A stretch of 64,000 bases of DNA, from positions 3,658,001 through 3,722,000 of the forward strand of contig NC_083529.1 of the NCBI RefSeq assembly GCF_032362555.1, written 5' to 3'. Below, piece after piece: positions 26,201 through 41,200 of the stretch. The stretch comes from Amyelois transitella. Lineage: Eukaryota > Arthropoda > Insecta > Lepidoptera > Pyralidae. The translations under genes were made by a program, and so were the position numbers. The notes below the pieces were generated by a model that saw only the letters and a program-made list of their open reading frames with translations, was not told where the DNA came from and did not search any database. Every line of letters starts with the position of its first letter. The stretch's first letter is position 1.

Positions 26201-29200
26201 TAGGTTTACGCTCTTCTGGGAACCATTCATTTGATATTCTTATTTTCGATTTTTTAGGGATGTAGATTGATGTAGAGATTTAGAATACTACGAAAAAATA
26301 ACTTATTTTAGAGAAAAAATAACAGTTTTGTATAGATTAACATTAGGCACTCTATTAAATTATTTCAAATATACTCTCGCACGGAGGGTTACGTTACCGT
26401 TATTATTCTTTGTCACTTCGTTTTTCATTTTGCTGCGAAATCAAAGAAGTACTAGTAATTATTAGTATTAAATATTTTTCTTTTTTTTTCACCAATTTTA
26501 TTGCTTATCCGCAGTTTGGTATCGCGATACTCCTAGTGGACACTGGGAAAGGCTTGCTGGACGTCCTACAACAGCAATTCAGACACAACACGACTCTCAA
26601 TATGGACATGTTCATGGAGAATTTCGACACGACAGCCCGCGTTACCTTAGATACGATATACTATCCTACTGTCACATTTAATGCCCATTTGATGAAGGTA
26701 TGTATTTGCAACGTTTTTGAATTGTGATAGTGTTTATTTAGGGTCAATTTTGGCTACCTGATTAGGTCATGTAATCATAGAACCTAGCTTCATTTAACTC
26801 AGTGCCAAATCTTCTTAGTCTTTTTTTTGGCAACTCATACATATGAATTCTTTTTGAAGAATATTGTAAAGACTACTGAGAAAAGAGAAAGTGATCTGGT
26901 ATGGAAGAACCCGCATTAAAATCATTTTATATTTTTATGCAGATTCTGTTATTCATTGAATGAGGGTTTTATATTTTATACCACCAAATTTGAACTAGGG
27001 TTTTGTCATTATCGAATAGAACATCATAATTTCAAAATTATCAGACGTGAAAATTTTGCTGCATTGAAATTCAATTCGAAATAGTTTTATTTTTCTCCAC
27101 AATCCTAAAAAATACACTCACAAAACTTATGAATAAAGTTTTCAGGTTACATATTGATTACTTACAAACAGTGTGCGATTGTGAGTGACTGGTGTCTGAA
27201 CTTAGTAATACTTCTATCTAAGTACACTAGACTCTCTCCCCACGTTGCGTCAAGACCTTTGCATTGAAGGTTATACTTTACTGCTAATATCTGATGTGAG
27301 GCAATTTGGAAACCCCTCATTGCTAAAATTCTTCATTTGTTACAGTTTGTGGGTATAGATGAAGAAGATATCTTGGAAGTGAACGCTACGCTACATCTAC
27401 CACAGGGACCCATAGTGCTGACTGATGTGTTCGTTTTAGAGGTAAGCCGTGAATAGATGTATGTTAATGAGTCATGATGATAAGAATAAGGGATTGACAG
27501 ACTGCTTTATCAAAATTTCTCTAGAACGATTAAATGATATTTTGAGCTTACGAAGCTAATTAATCATTTCTATGTTCCCTTTGAAAGAAAGTCGCTGAAT
27601 TTATACTCTGAGAGCACGTACATTATATTTACCAAAATTCTCTGTATATAAAATTTTTTAGATACTACTCCAAATCCCTTGAATAACAACCTTCCTTTTC
27701 AGACCTACACAGAAATGAAGAACACGCTTAACCTAGTGACTCCTTTTCAAATGAAAGAAGTGAAGTCAGTTTACACCGTGGACATTATACTGGGCGAGAA
27801 AATCAACGTGTCGTGCCTAGTGCTGACTTACAACGGGACTTATTGGCACGAGGTAATGTTACTAGTTTTTAAAAATGTTCTCTGTTCGGAAGAAAATGGT
27901 TTAAACTGATTTACTGTGGACAAAGCCTAAGGTTCGATTAACGAAAAAGAACTTTTAAAAATGTCCTTAAAGTCCAACTTCAATATGATAAATGCGTAAG
28001 TTTGTGGGGAGGGATGTATGTTTGTTTGTTACTTAAGAGTAAAAAGTCACGCAAAATCTACTGGACTGTTTTCTAGTGGGCTAGTTAAGAAATCATTTGT
28101 TTCGTAAATGTAGATTTTTTTGTTTATATTCTGTTTGGCTTTGTAATAAAATAAAATAAAATAAAATAAAATGAAATAAAATCGTACTTGCTATTCTCTA
28201 GAGTTCGCTGCAGAAATTAAGCAGAGAAAGGTTTTTTCTACTATAAATTGCAATCAAATAGAACCACTTTCATTCATTTATTTTGTCTTTCAGATATCCT
28301 ACAAAATATTTTACGAATACGAGACAGGGGAGGACGATACGTACGAATCGTACGTAGCGTCCGTTGGCATCGTCACTCCCCTGGCGGTATTACCCGCCTT
28401 GGAGTCTAAGGTTTCAGCGAGATTAGAAGACGCCCTTTGGAAGATGGCCGCTGATATATCTATGCCGTCGTTTACTGTCACTGCTGTGGCAAAATTAGAG
28501 GTATTTTGATCACATTTTTTTAAATATTACATCTCTTTAGTCCACTATTAAGAAGAATTAACGGGGATTGTCATGCCCCTGGCAGTCTTACCCGCCTTGG
28601 AATTAAAGTTTTTGCGAGATTAGAAGACACAACTTGGAAGATGACCGCTGATATATTTACTGTCACTGCTGCCTTAATTAGACGTATCTCTGTTCGGAAT
28701 TTTGTATATTAATTTCTTGTCTGTAAAAAAATCGTAACCTTAATTTACTATTACAGTACATAAGTATTACCTTTACATTACCCTGTCAGTATTAACTAAA
28801 CCTTGTCACCGCCCTAACTATAAGTGCTGTTTCCACTCACTTTCCATATTCCCCTGGGCAGATCGTATACAGAATGCGAAGGCATCATTTCTGTCTACGA
28901 CGTGTAGTTTTTCTTATTTTTAATTAGTAAATTCTACTAATTTAACCTTTCCCGTTGTTAGTTTTCATATTTCTTCATTTCCACATTCACATATGATTTA
29001 TATAATAACTAAACGATTTTTTTTTATTTATTTATTTAATAACCCTATTTATTTATTCTTCCACAGCTCGACGACCCATTCGTAGAGACTTCAGGCAGTC
29101 TGAACCTCACTTCTCCATTCTTAGAGGACTACTGCATCAAACTTCAGTTCAAGAAAGATTTCTCAGAGAGCGAGAATGTGGTCGCCGGCGGGATCCACGT

Positions 29201-32200
29201 GTTGCAGGGGGAGTACGACAACTATGTGAGTCGATGGGAATTATAAGAATACCGGTAACTGTTGGGAATTTTTGGGAAATTTCTCGCCTAAATGACAAAT
29301 TCCCACCCATGACAAATTTTAGCCACATTTGTATCACTTGTAATATCATGTAACTAAATGAATAACGCTTGTAACTTCTGTTATCATATATAAAACGCTC
29401 CCGCCCAATATTATTTTCAAAAGTATGAGACGAAATGCTATATTACCTTCAGAGGAATATTAACTCAAATACAGCGATGAACACCAATTTTTACATTCGC
29501 CCACATGAGAAATTTTAGCCAATTCAGTATCTACATACATACTTAATAGTTAGATATATACGTTATAGATAGTTATGAATGTGGATGAAGCGAAGGAAAT
29601 ATGCAGAGATCGTGGCAAGTGGAAAGAGGTAGTCTCTGCCTACCCCTCCGGGAAAGAGGCGTGATTTTATGTATGTATGTATGTATGAATAATTTTTGTT
29701 TTATCAGTTATACGCAGACGCGGTGTGGGCGCCTCCCCCCTCGCTCAACATTCGCTTCAAAGCGCGCGGAGCTCTTCGCCCCATACTACCGCCGGCGGAG
29801 TTCTCCCTCAAGTACAGCGACGAAAGCTACAATTCCACGTTCATTGCGCGCTCGGTGACCGCCGACTTCTCGTGCCTCGACGTGTTCTACTCGCTGAAGG
29901 CTGACCAGCGACCGGCGGCCGTTAGCGTAGCGGTCTCCAGTCCTCATCAGGGTTTTAGGTAAGTTTTTAACAGAAAAAGGTTTTTACTGTAGGCAGGTGA
30001 AACTGTATAAAAAAATATTATGCGTCCATATATAGTATTCTTTCAAGTACGCATGTGTTAGCTAATTTCCTCCTCAAGCAGATTGTCAAAGTCAATCAAG
30101 GGATAGCTTTGATTTCTTTATTCTACACTAGCTGACCCGCGCAACTTCGTTTGCGTGTATCCCGCTACTTATTACTCACACATTATGACACTAACTCCCA
30201 TATTATTCGCATGTGCCTCAGTAAAAAAATATCTAAATATGTACTTAGAAACAAAAGAAAGATACCTATTCTATTAAGTTCTTTTTCTGAACTTATCTTA
30301 CCTTAAATTACGATTTTTTTTTAATTATTTCCCTAATATTAAATTGACCTAACTTTAAATTTTAACCAAAATCTTAATAGAAAATATCAATCCATAAATT
30401 ACGGTTTTATATTTAAAAAAACTAATCTTACTAATAAGTGCGATTTAATACTAACCTTAGAATACAATACCTACTATTATCACACAATTATTGTTGTCGC
30501 GCTGAAAAGCACGTTTTATTTTTCTCAAAGAGCTGCGATAAATAAACGCGTCCGATCGCTTCCAATTTCAAAGTGCTAATGGGGAGCCGCTGTATTTTTT
30601 TTTTTTTTTTTTTTGACTATGAGAACATAGTTTGCCTGAGGGGCATTTACTATTACAGCGGGACGTTTTTAGGCGAGGGCTTGACGCTCCTCCTAACAGC
30701 CTTTTCGGCAAAAGCGCCAGGGAGCCGCTGCCGCCGACGCGCTATTTATAGGGACGCTGCCCCCGCCGCCGCGGCCGGCCCGTACCGTGCCGCAATACTA
30801 ATATCGTGATATCTCCTAAACTATATGTCTAAATAACACACTGTAAACTGCAAAAATAATCTAAATTAAATGCTCGTGATGATGAACTTACTTATTTTGA
30901 TATATATATGTATTATTGGTTATATCACCAGTTAAACATCACCCAACGAATTAAATGTTTTTTTAATACAGAAAAGTAGTTTTTGTGACTTAAATAAATA
31001 AGCTGGATATATGTCATCGCGGACTTTTTTGTAGAACTAATAAAGACCAATGTTTTTGCTATACATTGTTCTTACTTGTATCCAACGGTATAAGCGGCGC
31101 ACGCACAAATGCAATCTTCAATTAGATTTTTTTTCTGACTTCTTGGACATAAATCGCTATAACTCAGCTAATATAGTTTCAATGTATTTCAATTATATAT
31201 AAAAACCTGTCGGAGAAAATACTCTTTCTATTAGTGAAAACCGCATCAAAATCCGTTGCGTAGTTTTAAAGTTTTATGCATACGAAGGGACTACAGACAA
31301 AATGGGCGACTTTGTTTTATACTATGTAGTGATACATACATAAAATCACGCCTCTTTCCCGGAGGGGTAGGCAGAGACTACCTCTTTCCACTTGCCACGA
31401 TCTCTTCATGCAAGCTCGGCGGTTTCGGGTACTCGTAACTTGACCCTTTACCAGGACTTCCTTAATTTGATCAAGATACGTTCGTCTAGGTCTTCCCACT
31501 TCGACCTTTCCCTATCCATAGTATACTTTCAAGTAATATCAAAGCTTGTCAAAGTCCATCAAGGGATAGCTTTGATTTTTTTATTCTACCTTTATATATC
31601 TTGTACTTAATTACCTCCGTACAATCTTGATTTAATTAACCTTTCTATGGCGTAGGTTTATTTAGACATTTGGTCATATCTCCCTACCCTCCACTGTAAA
31701 TATTCTTTTAAAATTTAATTTTTTTTTTCGTACAGAGCAATGAAGATGATAAGCGAGTTCAAAGACGACGACATAACCGGCACATTCGTCACTGAGAACA
31801 ACGAATATGATATTTCTGGGAAAGTCACCAACAGGCAGCCGCTAGAGGTGAGCGCATACTATCCTACTATCCTACTACTATTATAAAGGCAAAAGTTTGT
31901 ATGGATGTATGGATGTTTGTTACTCTTTCACGCAAAAACTACTGAACCGATTACCATGAAATTTGGTATGTAGGTAGCTGAAGACCCAGAATAACACATA
32001 GGCTACTTTTTATCCCAGAGTTCCCGCGGGATTGATAGGGTTTCCATGCGGACGAAGTCGCGGGCGGCCTCTAGTACTATTATAAAGGCGAAAGTTTGTA
32101 TGGATGTATGGATGTTTGTTACTCTTTCACGCAAAAACTACTGAACCGATTACCATGAAATTTGGTATGTAGGTAGCTGAAGACCCAGAATAACACATAG

Positions 32201-35200
32201 GCTACTTTTTATCCCAGAGTTCCCGCGGGATTGATAGGGTTTCCATGCGGACGAAGTCGCGGGCGGCCTCTAGTTACTAATATTACTGATTGAAGCGTAC
32301 CATTCAATTTTGTTAAGATGATAACTTATTTTAACTTTAAAAATAAGTTCAAGTGGATTGATTAAGACTTCTTGTCGAATTAATTCATTAAATTTTCTTT
32401 AAATAATGTAAGTTTTTTTTTTATTTAGATATCAGTGACCCTGGTACCCAAAGGTGGGGGAGAACATACCACTCTGAGGCTGAAGATAGACAACTCGAAT
32501 ACTATTTACTCATTATCTGCTGTTTGTGCTGGAGCCATGCAACTGTCTATGCAAGCACGTGCCGAATTGGAGACTAACTTTACGGATCTTTCTATAAAGG
32601 TTTGTGTTATTTTCATACTAAAGTACAGTATTAACACGTTTATAAGTCTGGGTTGTATTCCAAGGCGCAACCTACCGCAGAATCATACCGAAACAAAACA
32701 ATAAAATAATGACTTTATTACGAGTACATTGAACTTAAAATAAAAATCAAAATATCTTCTGCATCTCGCTTATAATAGCGGACAGTTTATAGTTTGCGGA
32801 TTCAAATTGAGTGCTCTGATGAACTCAAACATTTTCGTGCCATACAAAAATTTGACTTCCAGATGCATAAGTGAAAGTTTTGTTTACCGGCCTCTGTGGC
32901 TCAGCGGTAGTACGCTTGTCTGTGACACCGGAGGTCCCGGGTTCGAATCCCGGTCAGGGCATGATGAGAAAAGAACTTTTTCTGATTGTCCTGGGTCTTG
33001 GATGTTTATCTATATAAGTATTTATTATAAAATATAGTATCGTTGAGTTAGTATCTCGTAACACAAGTTTCGAACTTACTTCGAGGCTAACTCAATCAGT
33101 GTAATTTGTCCCGTATATATTTATTATTTATTTATTTTGAGAACTGAGGTGGATCAATAGTAAACCGACTAGCTTACGTGTAAATATTGATGCAAGTGGA
33201 TGACAAAAAATGTATATTGTATCATTTTTACCAAGATAACCAGATTATTGTCTTCCAGGTGGACTCCCCCCAAATTAGCAAAGACCCGATTACTCTAAAA
33301 GTCCACGCGGATATCTACCCAAAGCTTCGCCGGGCCATCAGAGTGCAGGCCGCCACGCCATTACCCAGGCTCAAGACTCTCAATGCTGATGCCGATTTTG
33401 TGTAAGTCATCTCAACATACATACATACATATAGTCACGTCTATATCCCTTGCGGGGTAGACAGAGCCAACAGTCTTGAAAAGACTGAATGGCCACATTC
33501 AGCTATTTGGCTTAATGATAGAATTGAGATTCAAATAGTACAAGGTTGCTAACCCATCGCCTAGAAAATAACCCCAAGTTTGTAAGCCTAACCCTTAGTC
33601 GCCTTTTACGACATCTACGGGAAAGAGATAGAGAGATAAAGACTAGAAAGATGATACTTGCTAAATAATAATATTTGTGACAGATTCGCGCCAAAGACCG
33701 GTTTTCTATTATGCCACTACAGCGTGCCAGACATGAAAGGAGACGGGGATTTGAAGTGGAGCTTCTTGTTGGGAGATCTCTTTATCAAGGTAACATATAT
33801 ATTATTACAACTTCATTTGATGAAAAATGTAATTGGTACTAATAACATAGAAATCAAATGTTAACGGCGTTATTCCCACTAATACATACATATGTACATA
33901 TGGTCACGTCTTCAAAATACTGAATGGCCACGTTCAACTATTTGGCTTAACGATAGAATTGAGATTCAACTAGTGACAGGTTGCTAGCCCATCGCCTAAA
34001 AAAGAATCCCACGTTTGTAAGCCTATCCCTTAGTCGCCTTTTACGACATCCATGGGAAAGAGATGGAGTGGTCCTATTCTTTTTTGTATTGGTGCCGGGA
34101 ACCACACGGCACCCGTTTTACGTCATTCCCACTAATTACGGCTAAAAACTATATTTATGAAGTTGACGACCAATTTCTTTACTTAAGCCGATTGATAAAA
34201 TAAGAAAGGCACAGCTTCAAAGATATAATTTGAATCCGACTTGACGATGCCCTATTTCAAATATTTTTTTCTCAAGAGTTCAAAGTAACTACGTAATATT
34301 TCGATGTTTTCATATTTTATTTTAGGCAATCGGTCACCAAAACGTGGAAAAGGAGCAGAAGAGTGTTGATTTGGACATATATTTTGGCAACAACACGATC
34401 AATGACCTGCCAACAACTAACGCTGGCTTCAGAATGGATTTGGATCGAGTTTGGCAGTAATTATTTTTTATATTTCTCCCTCTCTCTCATATAAACTCAC
34501 ACAAAAAAGACGCTTCTTTTCGTAGGTAGAGACTAAATTATACTTATATGAAACACCTGTTTCATATAAGGTTTTATATGAAACACCTGTTTCATATAAG
34601 GTTCGCTATATAGAGACTGAATAAATATTACTACAATGATATTGGTAAATAAGATTAGATTGGATATACCTAAACAAACACATTTAGTTTTCTTATCTGT
34701 AACTAGATGGCACATATTATGATCCCCTATTAGCTTTCTTCTTCCTTTGATGAAATTTGAGAAAAATATAATTTACATGCGAGCAAAATCACTGACTTAA
34801 ATGTAAATTAAATACATTGCTTCAACAGAATCGGCGCCAACGCATCCTTCGGCTACATAATGAGCAGTCGCCTCAATTTGACAATCAACGCCATTTTACC
34901 AAAGCCGAACGTAGATGTACATACGCTGTCCATTTCTGGCAATCTGGGGACGCCAACTATGCCGCTGAGAACTTTAGACGCAGTGTACAAGACGGATGTT
35001 ACGAAGATCGTCACTGGAATTAGTGGGAAGGTAGTAATTGATTTGTTTTTTCTGATCATTTTCCCGGACAACATATATACTTCTTTTTCTTCATCCACAT
35101 TCATCAATCGTTCCATGAAAGCTAGTCGATTTAATATACTGACTGTGAAGGTGCTTGATTTCATCAAAACATATTTTTATTGATAAAGGTATGTCTGATA

Positions 35201-38200
35201 GTCTTATTCATTTTTTCACTAGATATACTTAAATATCGAACAATATTTGAACATTAAATAATTCATTGTGGATATCCAATATATTTTAATTAACCCCTTT
35301 CAACAGGTCCTAATGCAACCCGACATCTTTGACACGAACTCCACAATAATCTGGACATCTAACAATCAATACAAGAACATAGACAATAAATTGCTCTACA
35401 AATGGGACGAAACTGGGTCTCATTTCATAGACTACACTCTCAAGTCGCCGCTGGCTGATGGAGACGACACGTTCAAACTGAAAGGGTCGTATCAAGAGGA
35501 TTTGGTGCATAAATATCATATTGTTAAGTAAGAAAGAAAGTTTTAGATACATACATACATACATATTATCACTATCCGTCTATATCCTTTGCAAGATACC
35601 GAGCCTTTTTGAATAAGACGGAGTCTTCATCAATTTTTCTATGTACGTACAATCACAAAACACAGTGAATTCTTGTGCTTTTGTATTATTTCTAGCTATT
35701 TAGCGTCACCAACAAAAAGCTACAAATTTAGCGCCACCTACAAAGGTATACCGGTTTTTCAAAAATCCCATGGGAACTTTGGTTTTTAATTAGATGAAGA
35801 GTACCACATGTCCCTCTCCAGACTCTTAACACGTAGCGTGCCATAGTAGATTTGCTAAAACAAAGATTATATACCTGTCAGTCACCTGTGACTGACATGG
35901 CAGTCTATGTGTTAATTATATATATGCAAAATTTCAAGAAGACAACGCGTGAACATACAACAAACAAACTTAATTTTGCAGTTATAATATTAGTTAGGAT
36001 GCAACTCAATTGTTTGATTACTAACATTTGACCTACCCTAACAGGTTAAGGAGTTTTGGTAATACCCCTATTACCAAAACTCCTTGACCTGTCAGCAGTG
36101 CAGTGTTGACATGATGAGACGTTCCCAGGGGCTGGATGTACCAGCCGGGGCGCAGTGAGATCGGCGAGCTGGACCTGCGCTACGGCGGCGTCAAGCACAC
36201 GGACGGACATTTCAACCTTAGCACGCCTTTCCAGAGGCTGCCTTGGCTCAAATCTATTTTCGATGTAAGTTTTTCAATTTTTTTTTCCTACGTTTTAATC
36301 AGTAGGTACTATGTACATATGATAAAACAGTGGAAAAGGCTGTGTGTACTTTGAATAAATAATTATTTTTTTTAATACATTTTATAATAATGAAATAAAG
36401 CCTGATAAAAAGATAAGACTTTCTGACAAGGCTCAATCGATACAGCAGCAATAAACATGTCGTCTGGAACTGCTTTTAAAAGCGTACATTATTCAAAATT
36501 CCTACGGAACTTTAAAAAACAGTATTTCGTGCGCAAGATACCACGAGCATAAAGTTAAAAAGAATGTTTCTTTCATCAATAATAAGATCACTTGTTAAAA
36601 CATTCGTGAAAGGTTTTACACACATTTTATCTTTCATCTTAAAACACTTCGTATTTTATTTTCCCATAGATCAACAATCTAGACGAATACTCAGACAACA
36701 AGGTAGAACTATTCTGGCCAAACAAAACAGCATCGTTCAACAACACCCACCACTACACAAAACGCGACCAAGGTTTCGTCCAAGATGGCGTGATATCACT
36801 TTCGGTTCCATTGAACACTCAGCACTTGGTCAGCACGGAGTATTATTATATACAAGGCGATGTGGAGAGCAATGGAAATGCAACAGTCGATTTCGATCGA
36901 GAGAGATTCGTTAAGGCGTCGTTTAAACAGGTAGAACGATTGATTTTAATATTAATGCTTTAGTTTGTAATTTGTTTATTTTTTTAAGCGTAGTAAGACA
37001 ATTCTCATATAGTTATTTCATTATTATGACATCAGTTCTTTTAGATATTATCATAATAAATGATACGTAATTGATGATTAAATATGTATGTAGACAAATT
37101 GTAAACTATTTAATTGTAACTTAGCTTATGGCATAGAAATAGCACCTTAGAAATAAGTATTAACCGGATCCAGAATTCGTTTAGCTCTCAACACACATAA
37201 CCTTTCTTATGGGGTAGGACAATGCTTAAATTAAATCAAACATTTTTGTAAGATTTTTTTCCTTGTTGTTAGAACAGAATCCATCTATCAATTAAGTATC
37301 AATTTCTAAATGCCCACATTTGTACAACGTATGTAGAACTCACCAATCATCAAAAAATCTTAAAACTACCCCCATTTTCTTTACTCAGGTATTGAGCAAA
37401 AGCGAGAGAAACCTCGACTTGGCAACTACTAATATAGAGGTGGAAAATGCGCACACGCCGCTAGGAGTGAAATACTTACACGAATACGACGAGACTGGAA
37501 ACACTGTGAGTTTTTTAATATTGTATCTTTAAGGTGAATAGTATCCTCTGTTTTTTCGATTATCCTAAGTTTACGTAGGTATGTTTGTTAAATCTATGTA
37601 ATCTATGAGGGGTGAAAGTTTGTATTCAATTTTTCATAAATGCTACCCGTGTGAAGCCGGGGCGGGTCGCTAGTTTCACATACTTAACAAATATTTCTAT
37701 ACACAGGACGTAAAACAAGCCACCGTATTCCACCTAACGAACGCCACGAAATTCAACGTGACAGGCAAACTTGACGTATACACTTACGATATCGGCAAGA
37801 ACTTGAAGTTGACGGCTATGCACGGCCCCAGAACTTGGTCCTTCGAAAACCGGTACGAGGCGGTGGATAAGATGCTGAAACAAGCGAGCAAAGTCAAGTG
37901 GGCGGACGATGTGTGGATCAATTATGATATACATGTCACTAATTTGACTGTGGTAAGGCTTTTTGTAATAGTCATTTATGTATATCTTTAAATAGGTGAG
38001 ATATGTTCATATGATTAGATATCCTATGAAGGTCTAAATGTTATGACATGTTGACCAAGACCTATTACTTCTTTAATGCTCTCATTCATTCATTCTGAGC
38101 TTAAAAGGAACGCTCAAACATCTTTGTGACGTCAATAAGTGATACCTTGTATCCAATTTTGAAAATAAATCTATTCTATTCTATCTACGTCTTCAAAAAC

Positions 38201-41200
38201 TGTCTTGTAACAACAAAATATTTTATTTTCTTTTTAATCACGAAAAGAGTTGAGAACCACACGAGAAACTCATTTTTGAAGTTAAAATGATATCATATAA
38301 TTATTTTGTTACAGGACGACATCGAATCTCAGCAACTTTTCATGAACGTGTGCTATCCCCTCCGCTCATTCAATTTGGATGCAATATACCATCTCCAAGA
38401 TACTTCTTTAGATGGTCGCGCTTTACTAACGTGGGACGTTCAAAGAGGGAACAAATCTGCTGAACTGAAGGGACGATGGAATAGCCCACCGAATGCTGAA
38501 GGCAGTCTGCATAATGTAGATCTTTCCTTGTCGCACCCTTCGTTTAGGAAGGTGAGTGAGTGAGATGGCATGTTACGGCTAAGAATTTTAAACTAAAATA
38601 CATAAAACCAATTGTAACCAAATATGCACAAGCGACAAATGGCGTTAACTTATTTGTTGGAAAATATTTCTGGTGGTATATAATCACTCTTTGTTGCTTT
38701 TGTTTGTCCACCTGCAACACTATATATATGTATCTATGGTAAACCTACAAAATTATAGAGTTTATTTATTTGCAGGACGTAATATTGAAAGGCAACTACC
38801 TCAGCACACCAGCGGTCATGTCCAACGTATCTCTAGAATTACAATATTCGGACTACGAAAACGAATATCTGAAGCTCAAATCTATACTAACTGACAATTC
38901 TAATGGACCAATCAGAAACTATAAATTCGCCCTTAAGTGCACTCATCCATCGACGAATTTGGACTTGGATATGAAGTCTGATATAAATATACAGAGCAGA
39001 TGGTACTACTTCAATAATTACTATAGGTTTCAGAAGTCGCTTTTGTATGAGAAATTGCGGTCGACTAAACTTTTAGTGGATATGAATAAGAGTGCTATTA
39101 AATGGGAGGTAAGGTTTAGATCAGTTTATTTGTACTTTGATTTAAATAATTTTATTATTAATGTATTTGATAAAATTTTTTCAAACTTTTTTCAAAACCC
39201 CACACTTTTAAATTTCATATAAACAGCTTGGTCTTTTCTACCCTCATTTCTTAAAGTATAATTCTTAATATCGGTCGTAATGTAGCTGACTGTCCTTTTA
39301 CCAGTCCTCCCCATACCTGGGTTGTGGATATAGGGAGAATTTCGGATTTCCCTAGAAATAGGGACTAAAGTCAGGATGATTAAGACTGTCATGTAGACAA
39401 TTTAGTATTTTAATAAAATTGTTCAATAGGTTAATTCAGTAAGTAATGTTTCCAGCGTCAAAACGAGACTTACTTCTACAAAGCCAACGGAACCTGGGAC
39501 CTCACGTTCCCCTACTACCGCATGCTGGCCTCCGTGCACCGGCCCACTGGGAACGACACGGGAGCTGCTACGTTATCCTTGAAGGACAGATCGCTCATAG
39601 CCCACTTCAATAGTTCTGATGGTAAGCTTATTGATAGAGGTAATATTGACAATCACCCAGATTAAAAAAGCCCTTTAGAAAGTTCGAGACTTGTTGGATA
39701 TAGGGTAACCTTGTCCTTAATCATAGTTCACTTCCACTTCTTCGGTAGTATGATTTGTATTCTTAGGAATAATTTTTGATTGATCGATGCAATTTTTATG
39801 TTTGAAAAAAGATCTGTCTGCTTTCACGACGTAACTGCTGGCCCAATTTTAATAGCCCGAATGATAAACGTCGGTTAGTTATTTCTGGAAATTCCCACGA
39901 GAGTGAAACTTCCTGCAAAAGCTATAATAATGACGAGAATGATAAGTTCTGTAAATATCAAATTGTTTTTTTCAGACATCTCCTACCACATTATCGGCCG
40001 CATCATAGACACTCGCTCTGCCCGTTTCGACGCGTGGCGCGACTTCGACGACGTCACCACGGTAGACCTCGCCTCCTACATCCGACTGAACCACTCCCGA
40101 CTCCTAACCAGCTCAATAGTATGGCGACCTGAGATCTTCGGCGAAGTCAAATCAACATTCGTGTACACACTCAAATCTTTGTACGGACAAGTAAATGAAA
40201 CTTTAGTTATCATCAAAGAAATGCCGATGGAAGCCCATTTGGCCCTGAGAAACATATGGTCTGACGCGAAACCGCGCATACGAGATTTCTTGGACGATCT
40301 TAATGATTTACACGTCATTAAAGATGATCTGGACGATTTTGAAAGATTTTTGAATGAATCTTATGGTAACAACGATTTTTATGTCAAAGATATCGTAGAG
40401 TTTACTTACTACGTTTTAGACGAAATGGCTATAAGGAACCACCTGGAAAGTTTGCCAGGAATCGTGAATGACATGTGGGGAATGATGGGAAACACTAGTC
40501 AGTCGATAAAACAGAGCTTGACGTACATAGCGGACACGATCAAGATGGCGTATTCCAACTTTTTGGAGTCTGTGAACAAAGTTTTAGAAGCGGATTTCAT
40601 GGAGCTCGTCTCTGATAGATTGGAAGCGATGATATTACAGTATGATAACTTCGTGAGGGACATGCATATGAAGCTGTTGGAATACTGGGAGGACACCTGG
40701 GTGAATGCGACGACTAGACTATCAAAGTATTGGCAGGAATTGCTGAAATCCATAGAGCCGTTGTTCTTCAAGATACTGCACTACACCGAGTCGTTCGTGG
40801 TGACGATTTGGCACGGCGTTATGGACTTCTTCTACAAAAGGACTCAAGATCTGACAGATTCGCCATACTTTAACTATGTGTCGACATTTGGTCAGGAAAT
40901 GGATAAGTAAGTATTAGATATCACTTTTTCTATTATAGCCAATCAACGCGAAAATGGCCGATGACTTTCATCAGAAAGTTTTGTATATTTCATTATTGGC
41001 TTAAAATCTCAACGTCCACTAAAAACTTAAACTTTAAATGCTTTAATAAGATTTGGCAAAGTTATAATTGACGGTCCTAATATCTGTCCTGAATTTTAAA
41101 TACTATTTAATCACATTCTACATCATCCACATAATGACCTACTCTAAGCTTTGTCAATATAATATATCAGAAACTCAATCCGTTTTTGACGAATATTAAA

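Noticed and set aside
32889..32960. tRNA gene
   Set aside because: A and B boxes are present but the sequence continues into a SINE body shared with a second copy; no free 3' end.
39622..39975. Possible fourth exon copy (exon 55) in intron 55
   Set aside because: Only short matches around 'ggcccaattttaatagccc' were found; too weak by eye.
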